The notes below the pieces were generated by a model. The model had not been told where the DNA came from. It ran no database searches and worked only from the letters and a program-made list of their open reading frames with translations. From assembly GCF_910589235.1 (NCBI RefSeq), contig NC_060957.1, positions 7,270,162 to 7,334,161 of the forward strand: 64,000 nucleotides of DNA, in the 5' to 3' direction. Positions 46,430 through 57,790 of this stretch are shown one piece after another (the first letter of the stretch is position 1; each line of letters starts with the position of its first letter). A program made the position numbers and the translations under genes. This DNA comes from Vespa crabro (taxonomy: Eukaryota > Arthropoda > Insecta > Hymenoptera > Vespidae).

Positions 46430-46960
46430 CAAAGGATTAGGGAGTTACAGCGGTAAGCCGTCGACGTTTTCTCGGTCGAGTCCCGACAATAAATTAGCCT
46501 TGGTGGCAGACGCCGTCGTCGAGTATTCGCGTCGAGCTTTCGAACGCAATTTCGGTTTGTCGTTACCCTTGTCCCCACCCAATCCCGTCCTCTCTTGCCC
46601 CGTTCCTAGCCGCCCTCTTGTCGCGTCGCTGTCCGTGAGCGCACAATGCGCGTCGGGACGCGATAATTGCCAGGCGCGTTGCCAATTCGACGTCGCGCTT
46701 GTTAATTGATTCGACAGAAAACGCGAGTTCTCGCGACTTCGCTAGAGACCTCTACTACTCACCAATACCAAAACACTATCCCTGACGATACCACCGTTAC
46801 CATCACCAACGACTATGAGCTTGACGAGAACGACGACGATTTTCCACAAGCCAACGCCGTTCTCGTTGTTAACGCTGTTAACGCGTTACGCCACCGTATC
46901 GCTTTTGCCACGGCAAAGCCACCGCCGTCAACCGCGAAACTTCGTTCCGTTCATTAACGA
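46430..46960. other. CpG-rich, GC-elevated block
   Basis: About 530 bases are clearly richer in G+C and CpG than the neighbourhood, with words such as GCGCGTCGGGACGCG and ACGCTGTTAACGCGTTACG. Two adjacent plus-strand open frames of 97 codons (46416-46709) and 83 codons (46706-46957) cover it. The second contains TTVTITNDYELDENDDD and lacks an ATG start. Neither resembles a known family. It could be a promoter or first-exon type region, an enhancer, or a GC-rich spacer. A CT array follows directly. Confidence 0.3.
46701..46721 (+). repeat. Dispersed short repeat, copy 1
   Basis: GTTAATTGATTCGACAGAAA closely matches GTTAATTGATTTGGCAGAAA at 48447 and GTTAATCGATTCGGTAAAAA at 48910. Copies 1 and 2 also share a CGACGTC word a short way upstream. 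The copies are not simple sequence, so they are diverged duplicates or a shared regulatory module. Confidence 0.6.
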
Positions 46961-46973
46961 GTTCTTTAAATAA
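46954..46973 (+). repeat. Dispersed 20-mer, copy 1
   Basis: TTAACGAGTTCTTTAAATAA occurs here and again without mismatch at 48559-48578. Each copy lies next to a CT-rich stretch and downstream of a GTTAATTGATT repeat copy. A perfect 20-base match of complex sequence is not expected by chance in 64 kb. Confidence 0.75.
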
Positions 46974-46979
46974 TGACCT

Positions 46980-46981
<2 letters not shown>

Positions 46982-47027
<46 letters not shown>

Positions 47028-47095
47028 AGTCTTTCTTTCTCACTTTCGACGTGTACTCATTCTCTTTCTTTCTTTCTTTCTCTCTCTCTCCCTCC

Positions 47096-47144
<49 letters not shown>

Positions 47145-47157
47145 TCTCTCTCTCTAC
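46982..47157. repeat. Two CT arrays
   Basis: 46982-47025 is pure CT. 47059-47157 is CT with CTTT and CCCT breaks. Confidence 0.96.
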
Positions 47158-47366
47158 CTCTTCTGAAACGAAAATAACGACGGAAAATTACAGCCTTATT
47201 TTTGGCGCGAGTAATGTAATCTCACTTGTTAACAAGATTCTTAATTCGAATAAAAGAATGTACTTGTTAGTTCGTCTTTGTTCCATTCATCATATCAAAG
47301 AACGATTTTCATAGAATTTCGCCCTTCTTTTTTTGATTTTCTTTTTTCTTTAGTTTTACTTTTAAT

Positions 47367-47690
47367 CTATTCGATATATTGATCAATCTTCTTTAAGACT
47401 TCACTGACCACGATTCCACCGTTCTGGATTGCCCTAACCGATTCTAAGAATTTTTGTAGGTCGTCCATATATGTGAAGAAAATTAGCTTTCCATGACAAG
47501 GCCGTCAATGCCGAAGCCAATTCCGAGAATTAATATAAGTAGCGATGGATTAAGGCCGAGGCGAGGCATCAACTCTAACAGCTTTTTTAGATATCGCATT
47601 TGCTGGTGTTATACCGTTGTTTTCTAGGAAATTATCTAGGTCAACGTGCCGATGCACGAATCGGTTCTTTCCACTACGTTAAGAACGGTA
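47367..47690 (-). pseudogene. Possible decayed coding segment, unknown family
   Basis: On the minus strand three consecutive pieces in different frames look coding. Around 47680-47560 a frame reads VDLDNFLENNGITPANAISK and ends at a stop after ASPRP. Next comes LNPSLLILILGIGFG, with a hydrophobic stretch. Then 47504-47367 contains YMDDLQKFLESVRAIQNGG followed by IVVSEVLKKIDQYIE and a stop. In the first and last pieces about 70-80% of codons start with a purine, a coding-type bias, and the pieces are free of simple repeats. The YMDD string recalls reverse transcriptase, but the flanking residues do not follow that family, so I make no assignment. It could be a transposon or gene relic broken by frame changes, or chance. 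Confidence 0.25.
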
Positions 47691-48441
47691 ATTACCGTGA
47701 GATCGAACGAAACATTCTCGTATGTGGGACGTTCATGTATATACCGTCAATTTATCGCAATTATTTCTTACGTCGAAGAATAATAATAGTGAGATATACT
47801 TAATTATACGTAACGTTAACAAGATCTATTAAAATCGACTTAAGTTCTGAAGACGCGTAATTTCGCAAATTTTCAAAAACTCTTCGTTGATAACACGTAT
47901 ATATCTACGTGTATTATCTATATACGTAATCACGAAATAATCCTTTTTACAGGAAAAACATCTCTTTGATTCAGAAGCAATCCTTTTAGTCTGTCCCATT
48001 CCATTCCTCTCTGGGAAGTAATTACTCGAACGAGCGGCCACAATTAAACGTATCGTTCATGGCCCGTACTACGATTACCGCGATCTCGTTCGTTCTCGTG
48101 ACAATTAAGATAAAAAGCCGTAAAATTGGTATTTTTTTCGGGATTGCTCGGAATGAGAATAGGATGATGAAAGAAGAGAAGAGCGGTGTTCGAAGTCGTG
48201 TATAAAATACGTTCGTAAATTTCCTAGCGTCATTAAAATAAACGAGGCTCATTTAAGTGGTCCACGTTTTACAAAATCGACATTGCTAGACGTGCAATAT
48301 ATATGCATGTTCTGCTTGCGATGATTAAAATGGACGAATCCAATTTAAATGTTTTAGAGCGGAGCGAGATAAAGTTTATAAAAAATATCTATGACCTTCT
48401 AGAACGTGGAGGGATATAATCGTGGTCGACGTCTCTCCTCC

Positions 48442-48466
48442 GTGACGTTAATTGATTTGGCAGAAA
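48442..48466 (+). repeat. Dispersed short repeat, copy 2
   Basis: GTGACGTTAATTGATTTGG then CAGAAAA. It shares GTGACGTTAAT-GATT-GG with the copy at 48905 and GTTAATTGATT--G-CAGAAAA with the copy at 46701. Confidence 0.6.
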
Positions 48467-48558
48467 AGTTGGCAAGCGAACCGAGAGCAGAGTCGCGTAT
48501 TACCCACCGGAAACGCTACGTCGATTAGTTTCCTTTGCATTTTCTCTCTGTCTCTACG

Positions 48559-48578
48559 TTAACGAGTTCTTTAAATAA
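48559..48578 (+). repeat. Dispersed 20-mer, copy 2
   Basis: This is an exact second copy of TTAACGAGTTCTTTAAATAA (first at 46954). It follows repeat copy 2 by about 90 bases, against about 230 bases for the first pair, so the unit has changed length since duplication. Confidence 0.75.
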
Positions 48579-48775
48579 ATGTTACCATCTCTCGTTGTTC
48601 ATCTCCCCCTTTATTCTTGTTTTCGATAGAAACAATAATGAAAAGTAGAGGAAGTAAAAAATGTGTATACCTGTCCAAGCGAAAAATCATTTTAAATTGA
48701 TATCCGATACGGCACTGCTTTTAACTTTGTTTCGTTGACTTTGCACAGAGCAACGAAGACGGACAAATATATGAT

Positions 48776-48832
48776 GAGAGAGAGGCAGAGAGAGAAAGAG
48801 AGAAAGAAAGAAAGAAAGAGAGAGAGAAAGAG
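48776..48832. repeat. AG/GAAA array
   Basis: AG and GAAA units. Confidence 0.93.
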
Positions 48833-48904
48833 CAACACGATGATATATGGAACCATTACAGAGACCACGATTGAAAAGCTGAAAGAGGGGCGGCATATCT
48901 TGCG

Positions 48905-48930
48905 GTGACGTTAATCGATTCGGTAAAAAG
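48905..48930 (+). repeat. Dispersed short repeat, copy 3
   Basis: GTGACGTTAATCGATTCGG then TAAAAAG. This is the third and most diverged member of the family at 46701 and 48442. No copy of the TTAACGAGTTC 20-mer follows it. Confidence 0.5.
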
Positions 48931-49347
48931 GCTTCGTTCAACGCGACAATGATTCTGCATCGGTTAGCATGCGAGAACGCATTGTTCCCGACGATACGTA
49001 ATTTCTCTCACCGAGCCAAGCCCATTTTTTGTCCTTGTTCCGTGCAATTCGAATCACCATGTTGTTCCCTCGGTGTCTCAAATTGAAAATAAAAAGAAAA
49101 AAAAAAATATGAAAAAGGAACCTTATCTTAGCTTCGTCAAATTGCAAGATGCATATGCTTTCTGTTAAAAGTACATAAGTCATTATTCGTGTCATCATTA
49201 TTTCACCAAAAGTCGGCGAAGAGGAGTTCGTCGTTTGTTCTCTTTTGAATCGATTATGCGAAGCGACCTTACGGAACGACGAAGAAGTTTTTACATCTTG
49301 TAAAAAAATGAGGGAAGAAGAAGGAAGGAAATGTGTATGAGAGACAA

Positions 49348-49361
49348 AAGAGAGAGAGAGG

Positions 49362-49397
<36 letters not shown>

Positions 49398-49405
49398 AAG
49401 AGAGA
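49348..49405. repeat. AG then ACAG array
   Basis: AG, then six ACAG units. Confidence 0.95.
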
Positions 49406-50539
49406 TAGGGATGAAGAGAAAAAAGATCTTGAAATCTTTTTCATCGGCTGTCTCCCGCATCTCGTCTACCTTCATAAATTTTCCACACGGTGCTCCAACC
49501 TATTACGTTGTCTTCTCTCTAACCCTCCTCCCTTCCCTTCCATCAACCTCCTCGGTTTTAATTTCACGAAGTAGAGAGAAAAAGTTCGTGCTATTCTACT
49601 GATTATTATTACTGACTACGTACTCATCATTTTTGTCAGGGTTGCATGACCAACTCGATTTTCAAATTGATTTTTTCCACGTGATGTGTTCTTATGTACG
49701 TAGTATAATATCTCTACCTTTTTTTTTGTTCAAGCATGGAACGAGCTATAGTTCGAGTGTCGGTGAGTTAGCTTACCCAAGGGACGTATCGATGAGGAAA
49801 AGAGTGTGGCGAATGGCCAAGGTCTTCTTCTTCTTCCGGGCAGCGTGCCATCGATTGCTCTCTTTCTCTCTTTCTCTCTTTCTTTCTTTCTTTCTTTCTC
49901 TCTTTCTTTCTCCGAGAAGTTCTATACCCTCTTTCTACTTTTTTCTTACTCCTCTTCCACTTCTTTTTTTTCCTTTCCCTTCCAGTGGGAAAGTAACGAC
50001 TCGTGTATTATTTATTTAGGCTTTCGAAGGTAGAGGGCGACAACAAACGGGCGGCAGTTTTGGTACCACCATTAAAGGAGGAGGGTTTAAGGAGTCGAAT
50101 ATAAAGGATAAGAAAAGGATAGAGGAAAGCTTAAACGAATCGACAACGAGGGACACGCGCGTTACGCGTTGAAAGTTTTATTGCTTGCGATGCCCTCAAT
50201 GCATGATTACTAACCTTTGTCGGCGGTTTTACGTGTTTCTTTTTGACGATAAAAAAAAGATTATTTCTTTATAACGATTTGTGTGTCTACCTTCTTCGAT
50301 TTCTTCTTTTCGAAAATGAGAATATGAGAAAATGAAGTGAATACGAATGTCTTGTATGATGAAACACAACAAATAATCTTATCAGTTGTTTTCTTCTATA
50401 CTGTTAAATTTAATATCTTAATATATAAATATAAACGAAGCTAATACAAATTTGTTGTATGATAAAATGAATGTATAATCTTATCATTTTTTCTTTTTTT
50501 TCTCTGTTATACGTTAAATTTAATATGTTCACTGGAAGT
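49406..50539. other. Non-coding, pyrimidine then AT-rich
   Basis: A CTTT array and T-rich DNA. No gene recognised. Confidence 0.55.
49858..49912. repeat. CTTT array
   Basis: CTCTTT and CTTT units. Confidence 0.93.
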
Positions 50540-51010
50540 GTCTTGCTTAATAAAAGAACTTCCATCGTAGTTCGTTGCTGAACGACTTTATAAATATGGG
50601 CTAGTGTGAAGCACGACGTTCGCGAGTATGAAAAATATGGCGGATAATGGTTAAACGGCTTTGGTGCTCACGTCAAGTAAGCATGTAACACGTTTCCGAC
50701 GATGGATCATGTAGGAAGAAGAGAGAGAAGGTTAGAGTAAAGAGAGGGGGAAACAGGAGTGGAGAAAGGAGAGGGTGGCCACTGCTTCACAAAACCTCAT
50801 TTGAAAGTTTGATTAAAATTTCTAGCAGGTCGCTCGTGTAATGGACGAACTTCTTGCTCCCAGCAGAGTTTCGCGACAGGACTGGTCACGACGATTTTAT
50901 AAAATCCCTCGTTGAGATGTGCTCCTTTAGCTTGGACACGTAAATACAGGATGGTTAGCTCTATATCCTACTCACGTGATCGCTGAGATGTTACGTACGT
51001 AATTCAATTT
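50540..51010. promoter_or_regulatory. Conserved-looking block with 14-bp palindrome
   Basis: Complex sequence with TTTATAAATATGGGC at about 50590 and the perfect palindrome GATTTTATAAAATC (50893-50906). There is no frame and no array except a short purine run at 50715-50775. Confidence 0.22.
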
Positions 51011-51190
51011 GTAACGAAACTTTTTTCATCACGATTCACGTCGTTTCTCCATCTTCCTTTTTATTTTTTTTTCTCTTATATTTTTATATTTTTATATTGT
51101 TATTTTTTACGAATTTTTTACCAATATAAATTTTAATACGTACCCAAGTAGAAAGTATGTAATTTTATGTAGATATTACTGAATGATAAA

Positions 51191-51193
51191 AGT

Positions 51194-51224
<31 letters not shown>

Positions 51225-51231
51225 CAATAAA

Positions 51232-51269
<38 letters not shown>
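51191..51269. repeat. AG array
   Basis: GAGAAA units, then about 17 AG. Confidence 0.95.
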
Positions 51270-51271
<2 letters not shown>

Positions 51272-51604
51272 ATAATCTTCGAGATCGAATTTTATCCGGA
51301 ACACAGAATACACGTGGCAAAATATATTGTCCGTTCCCCCCTGTGGTGTATTTAAAGAGACTGACTCTTCGAAGGTGCTGGCAGCTTCCGCCTTTTCTTT
51401 TTTCCATACCAAGACACCATGCTAAGACTTTGGCCATAAATCGTTGAGCATGAGCAAAGAGTCTATAAATATTTGGAGCCCTTTTCTGGCCTATATCCTA
51501 GCTTGGATATAACATCTCGCATTACGTCACTTTTGGTAATGTCGGTTGAGAGGCGAGAGAGCGAAACCTTCAAAACGACACTAAGAACTACCGGGGTATG
51601 TACT

Positions 51605-51664
<60 letters not shown>

Positions 51665-51711
51665 TAATGGTCGTTGAATCAGAGTGTAAAGAGAGAGAGA
51701 GAGAGAGAGTG
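51605..51711. repeat. Two AG arrays
   Basis: 51605-51661 and 51690-51711. Confidence 0.95.
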
Positions 51712-51889
51712 GGAGAGGATTTCTCTCTCAGTCGAACCCTCGACGTTTCTCTCTCGGACTTAATTAAGCCGTCAGTACCAACAACGGCGTTGCGGAGCAT
51801 CCAAACACGTGGCTGCGTCAGATTTCGGCGTGGCAGCCGTGCACCGACTCTACCGAAATCACAGCAGGTAGAAACCACCGAGAATCTAC

Positions 51890-51890
<1 letters not shown>

Positions 51891-51923
<33 letters not shown>

Positions 51924-51959
51924 CTATCTATCTATCTCTCTTATTCCTTCTATCTCTCT
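51891..51959. repeat. CT array
   Basis: CT then CTAT units. Confidence 0.94.
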
Positions 51960-52075
51960 TTGCTTCGGAGTATTGTAAATGGTCGAAGGCTTGGCGCCTG
52001 TCTCGAAACCTGTCACAATATGGGCCTTAATGGAGGCTCATTACCATCGAAATATAAACCTGCTGCGTTAAGCGT

Positions 52076-52140
52076 TTCTCTCTCTCCCTCTCTCTTTCTC
52101 TCTCTCTCTCTCTTTCTTTCTCTTTTTTTCGCAGGTACGT
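52076..52140 (+). other. Second candidate recursive splice site
   Basis: A 55-base pure pyrimidine run (CT array plus T-rich end, 52076-52130) leads to GCAG (52131-52134), directly joined to GTACGT (52135-52140). This repeats the zero-exon design of the 20.1-kb site, on the same strand. GTACGT is a usable but less ideal donor than GTAAGT, and the tract here is largely a CT microsatellite, so coincidence is more likely. It gains interest because strand and architecture agree with the first site. Confidence 0.35.
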
Positions 52141-52499
52141 TGTTCCTTTTATTTTCCAACGAGTCGTTACAAATGGTCACACGATGTTCCGTGCGTGTTC
52201 GTCGAGCTACTCCTCCTCGAAAATAGACCCCGCGGAGGTGGAGGATAAAGGATAGGCGACGCTCGGAAGTCTCTCAAGCGAAAACGATCGCCCATTAGTA
52301 CCTATGTGTTTGTATATATATGAGTATCTGCGTGTCTGCTTGCTGGACCAAGCCGAAACACAGTACTTGGTATCAACCGACGATTATTTATCGTTCCTCC
52401 TGAGATAATTGGCCGATCTGGAAGCCAATCAACGTGGGCTTCGCGCTCTCATATAAACGAAATCCACGCTTCGGGCTTCGAGCCAACCGAGAAGAGTTA

Positions 52500-52508
52500 A
52501 AGAGAGAT

Positions 52509-52578
<70 letters not shown>
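52500..52578. repeat. AG array
   Basis: About 34 AG units without a break after a short lead, one of the longest AG runs. Confidence 0.98.
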
Positions 52579-52583
<5 letters not shown>

Positions 52584-52709
52584 AGTACTCGAAGCAGTGC
52601 CTTCTCGAAAGAAGAAGAACATTGGCGTCTGCCTCGTAGTTTTACGTATCAATGACGTCGAACGAGCGCGAAATACCATGGTGAAGAAAATTATATATCT
52701 GTTGGAGGA

Positions 52710-52726
52710 GAAAAGAGAAAGAGAGA

Positions 52727-52770
<44 letters not shown>
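52710..52770. repeat. AG array
   Basis: About 22 AG units. Confidence 0.96.
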
Positions 52771-52771
<1 letters not shown>

Positions 52772-53839
52772 GATGAAGTGAGTCTTTTGCCTCTACGTCT
52801 CCCTTTTCGCTCGTTAACTCGGTGTATTTCTAAAAACGAACGTTCGCCTTTCGGCTGAAATAACGAGGCTCGTCCCGACGATGCCAACAAGCGGAAAAGG
52901 AAATGCGAATATTTATCGATCGTTATATGAAGAAATTATTAGAGATAGAAGAAAGAAAAAGTAAGACAGAGATATTTTCTTGTTTGTTTTTAGAAAATAG
53001 AGAAAACTTTCTTGATAGAAAATTATATCATAAAAAATCCATGTTAGAAACGTGCTCGTTTTGAGGAAAAAAAATATTAGACGTATCAGAGCTTGTTCGA
53101 AAGAACACATTTCCACTGACTGAAAGTCGAAAATCGATCGTCGATCCACGATAGATAATCGCGTTAATTCGTCGTTCCCCTTTGCTATCGCGTACCGCAC
53201 ATCCGCAAACTCTGTGTCAATAGATACGGGAACACGTACAAAATGGAACCGAGTTAACGCGATTACCATCGTTGATGCGCTTCCGACTTTGACGTGCTTT
53301 AACGATGTTTAATCGCCGATCTCCCCACGTCACGTCGAATTTTCCGATTCGCTCTACCAATTTGGCTTGCCGCGTCGCGTCCGATCACAGTTTCCGCTTT
53401 TCGTGGATACGAGGCAAATACGAAATAGTTTTGGCTGTTCAAATCTCTTTGCTTTCAAAGACGTTATACCAAGAAAGTTTGATAAACTTAAATTGAGAGG
53501 AAAAAAAAAGTAATCGTTCGATCATTAACTTCGATATAAGAGAGTAAGAAAAAAAAAAAGAAAAGAAATTTTTTATCACGCTTAGAAAAGCTCGATACTA
53601 TTCTATTTATCTCTTATCTCGAAAATCACATGTGATATACAAGATACATAGGATTGTAAGATACGTTTCGGCTTTGTCTCGAGAGATTACCAAGCATTCC
53701 GTGGTTCATCGATCGGTTTTGCTCTTGAAGTGGCTGGTCGAATAGTCGGTTGCGACCTTATTGTTGTGTGCTGCTAGAAACCGAACGGTGGTTTCTCGCT
53801 TGGAACGAGCGTGCGATAGAGAACGAGACAGAGCAAGAG
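52771..53839. other. AT-leaning unique DNA
   Basis: Nothing gene-like. The frames are short and lack recognisable domains. Confidence 0.55.
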
Positions 53840-53877
53840 GGAAAGAAAAAGAGAGAGAGAGAGAAAGAAAGGCAGGA

Positions 53878-53936
<59 letters not shown>
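53840..53936. repeat. AG array
   Basis: An interrupted tract, then about 23 pure AG. Confidence 0.96.
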
Positions 53937-53937
<1 letters not shown>

Positions 53938-54301
53938 ACAAAGAGGCCGTTCCGATTTTCCACGCTAGAATCTTCGAACGGCGATTCAAGAGAAGCAACA
54001 GCAACGGTAGCGACGGGCCCTTTTCTTCCACGCGTTTCATCGTAACGTTCGCGAGCCGGGGTGTTAATGGCACTCGAGGCCGCGGGCTCCATCCATCACC
54101 AGTGAAACCACTGTACGTTTCGCGGTGTCTACGGTATATATCCACCGTGTTACGTCTCTGACGTAGCCGCAATAATGCTCCCTCTGTATGTTCCTAATAC
54201 ACCTACGCCTCGACCGGCCACTCACCGTGAATTTATTAACGAGTGCACGTTACTTTTCGTATGAACTAGAATCCTCTTCTCCACCCTGTCTCCCTTCCCC
54301 C

Positions 54302-54320
54302 CTCTCTTCATCCCTCTCTC

Positions 54321-54355
<35 letters not shown>

Positions 54356-54370
54356 TTCTCTCTTTCTTTG
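54302..54370. repeat. CT array
   Basis: CT with TTT breaks. Confidence 0.94.
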
Positions 54371-54714
54371 TGTGGGAGCCAACGCTCGTTTTCCTGGTGT
54401 GTTAGGTATAAATGATACGTCCGTATCGAAAGTTCTTAATGGATACTCGCGGGACTCGTACAGCGATATCGATCTTCCGACCGCGTCCATGCTAACGAAT
54501 TGAATTGGATTCGTTCGGCCAGTGGCGTCGAGATTAGGGTATTAGAGATACGCGCTTGTAACTCGACACATGGGATATTAGTTGAGATTTATGATTGTAG
54601 ATATTTGTGTCTACGAGAGAGATAGGTAAATGTATATTTGTTCAAAGAAATATTTGAAATAGTTCATAAAGCCTTCATTGAAAAATTTTCTTAAATTCGA
54701 TGTGTATATATAAG

Positions 54715-54715
<1 letters not shown>

Positions 54716-54781
<66 letters not shown>

Positions 54782-54794
54782 TTATATATATATA
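54716..54794. repeat. CT then TA compound array
   Basis: About 16 CT units join about 15 TA units, then CATTTATATA. Confidence 0.97.
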
Positions 54795-55218
54795 AAATTA
54801 CTTACGTTGGAGGTCCAATGAAAGAAACAATTTTATAGTTCCTTCTTTTAAATAAAATACTCGTAATTTAACACTAGTGATGGATTTATTATTTTCGATG
54901 GACCGATTACTCGAGTGAGATACAGCGACGATGACTGAGGGTCGGAGGTAAAGTAAAATGGTGTGAGTATCCGTGCAAGTTTTATTTATGAGCCGAAACG
55001 AGCATCCAGTCGTACTCTCTCCTTTCTCTCCCCCCCTCTCTTTCTCTCTCTTACGCACTCTCTCTTTTCCCTCCTCTCTTACGATCGTCTATCCCATTTC
55101 TCTTTCGCCGTGGGCCTCCCTTTCCGTATCGTTCCCTCGTTCTTCATTTGCCTAAAAGACCCCTTTGTCCACTCGTCTTCATCCTGCTTCGCTTACGAAC
55201 TCCTCCGCTTTCGTCCCT

Positions 55219-55222
55219 TTCT

Positions 55223-55273
<51 letters not shown>

Positions 55274-55282
55274 CTTTTTTTT
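55219..55282. repeat. CT array
   Basis: CTTT lead, about 22 CT, T-rich end. Confidence 0.95.
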
Positions 55283-55479
55283 GCTTCGTTCTTTCGTTCG
55301 TGTATCGAACTTGGTCCACTTGGATCGAATAACGTGAAACATCGTTTCTTTTCTTTTATCCTCTTTCTTTGCTGATTCTCCCTAACGTAAGCTCGAATCA
55401 TCGACTCTCTTGAATCCTCGAGATAATCGATGTAATTCACCCTTCCAAAAAAATCCATATGGCAGATACAAAAAATACC

Positions 55480-55720
55480 ATTCCCATTCGTTCTTTTTAC
55501 GAGACGTTTTACTACGGAAAACAGACCAGCATGTTTAATGACCCACTTAGCCTGCGTACATTATGATCGGTGACTTATTAATGATGGCGCTTCGGTCTCT
55601 TGACCCTGGCCACCAATAGCGCTAAAACGTGTCTGTTTACGTAATGAGCAAGAGTCAAAAATTCATGCACTTTCCATAGGGGATTTCAGTCACCGGAGGA
55701 AGGAAAATTTATTTTACGTA
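55480..55720. promoter_or_regulatory. Conserved-looking non-coding block
   Basis: About 240 bases of complex sequence, including GTTTAATGACCCACTTAGCC, CTTATTAATGATGG and TGTTTACGTAATGAGC. The last contains a forkhead-type TGTTTAC next to a homeodomain-type core. There are no repeats and no credible frame. Confidence 0.27.
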
Positions 55721-56178
55721 CTGCTACGTTCCTCTCGTATGTACTCACAGCTCGACGATTCTCCTACAAATAATGACTTTGTTTTTCTTTGGATACCCGT
55801 GCGTAGTATAAATATATATTTGCTCTTTGTTTTTCGGAAACTTGTGAATGTCATATCGTTGTACGGTATCGTTGAGGTGAAATAAAAAATATTTTCAAAT
55901 ATTTATCTGTTTCGTACCTAAATATTTTCGTACCTATACGTTCATTGAATAATATCTTGATTCATTTATTTTGATCGTTGAGAACTTTATTTAAATTTTC
56001 ACCTTTACACGCTTGATTTATGAGTAATACAGTTAGTTACTCGTAAATCATAGTGGCGTAAACACTTGCGTAGCTGTAACAGCGAAGACTTTACAAATAC
56101 ACAATTTCTTCTGAAAAATTATTGTAAGATATTTGAATCGACATTTATACTGTAAAAATATATTTAATTGTAGATGTA

Positions 56179-56179
<1 letters not shown>

Positions 56180-56239
<60 letters not shown>
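56180..56239. repeat. TA array
   Basis: About 29 pure TA units. Confidence 0.98.
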
Positions 56240-56240
<1 letters not shown>

Positions 56241-56535
56241 CATATATGTATACACTATATATGTATATATATTATTATAAGCGAGCGTGAAACGAAGCGA
56301 CGAATTTGAACATTCCAAGAAACGATTTCGTGCGTAATAATATGTACTACGACACGACCGTCCGTGATCTCACAAATGAATTTTTTACACAACATAGGCC
56401 GACTCAAAGGGTCGTTTCGTGACCGATCGCAGAAGATCGAATACTCGGTTGGGGTCGTTGCCGCAATGTTGGTAGCAGAAACGACTCGTTTTTGCGAACA
56501 CTCGTTGAAGCTAAACGGTGCGAGACCCTCCACCG

Positions 56536-56585
56536 ACCGACCAACCAACCAACCAACCATCCAACCAACCAGTCAGGCAGTCAGT
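56536..56585. repeat. CCAA/CAGT array
   Basis: GACC, then CCAA units, then CAGTCAGGCAGTCAG. Confidence 0.93.
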
Positions 56586-57747
56586 CTATCGCCGGCCGTG
56601 CCTTTCTCCTCCCCCTAGAAATTCGAACAAGTACGTACATTCGACGAATTGCGTAGGTAGAGAAAGAGAAAAAGAGAAAGAGAGGCTGAGGTTCGCGTGA
56701 CTCGGAGGCATTTACGCATCGAGCTCAACCCCGTCATTTTTTCTCCCATGGCTTCGGAGATCCCACGGCGCCGCTCGTCGCTGCCACGAACTTTTTCTCT
56801 CTTTCTCGAAAATACACCCCGTCGCGATTTCCTATAACAACCATTTTCTCTTTCTTTTCCTTTCACCCTCCTCACATCAGACCGATCTCGTTTTTATCAG
56901 ATCAAAATCGAGACTCGTGCGGCACGTTCAAACTCACATGATCACGTACTCGCAAATTACATACTTTTAAAATGGATGGTAACGCCTGGAAAGAAGTGCA
57001 GAATCCGATCGGATCATTTCCCTGAAGAGTAAACGTCGTTTCGAACCTTTTTGATTGGTAAGAGAAATTTTTACTTCGAATACGGGTATTTTTAAACTAT
57101 GTTTGCAAACTTAACGTTAACGTTCTTTGACGAATCACGCGAAGGATCGATCGACCAATCGATCGACAAAGAAAAAGAAAAAAAAGAAGAAAAATTTGTT
57201 CGATCAAAGCAACATTTTTATCGAACTTTTTACTATCGTAGTCGTTTGCATTGATCTTTCAATTCCCTTTGATAGCAATCGAATTATTTCGTCGCGGGAG
57301 CAACCAAAAGCGAATTTCTTTCGCCTCCTTCGTTAACGCGACATGAGCATTTGAGGATAAAAACATAAGATGAAAGTCCGACCGAAAAAGAATCTTTTCA
57401 ATGTTCAAAGCAAACCTCGCGAATAATTTTTACATTGGACCAAGCCGCAACTGGTTTTTAAAGTTAAGAGCCTCGTAAACGCTTAAAGCAGTCGTCCCAC
57501 CAAAAGTGTCGGCTACGAAACGATCGTCGGCACGCAGTAACGTGGACTCTTCTTCTGGAATTCAGAAGATCCGTTCTTCGATGTTTCGAACGATGGAATA
57601 GTAAAGAAGAAAGAACGAAAGAGAAAGAGAAAGAGAAAGAAGAAGGTTACTTGCGTCCACATGCGAGCCTCATAAAAAGTGTCTGGAGAAGGTCTGCACG
57701 TTCGTGCATCAACGAGAAACAAGTTTGCTATGTCCAAACAAGTCTAC
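56586..57747. other. Unique DNA
   Basis: A CGATCGATCGACC-type cluster at 57146-57170 and an A-rich stretch at 57171-57195. No gene recognised. Confidence 0.55.
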
Positions 57748-57749
57748 TT

Positions 57750-57789
<40 letters not shown>

Positions 57790-57790
57790 C
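57748..57790. repeat. CT array
   Basis: About 20 CT units with one break. Confidence 0.95.

Noticed and set aside
47470..47480. YMDD as a reverse transcriptase active site
   Set aside because: Neighbouring residues do not follow any reverse transcriptase motif I know, so only an unassigned relic is reported.
50585..50610. TATAAATA as a TATA box
   Set aside because: No initiator, downstream exon or frame is associated; common in AT-rich DNA.
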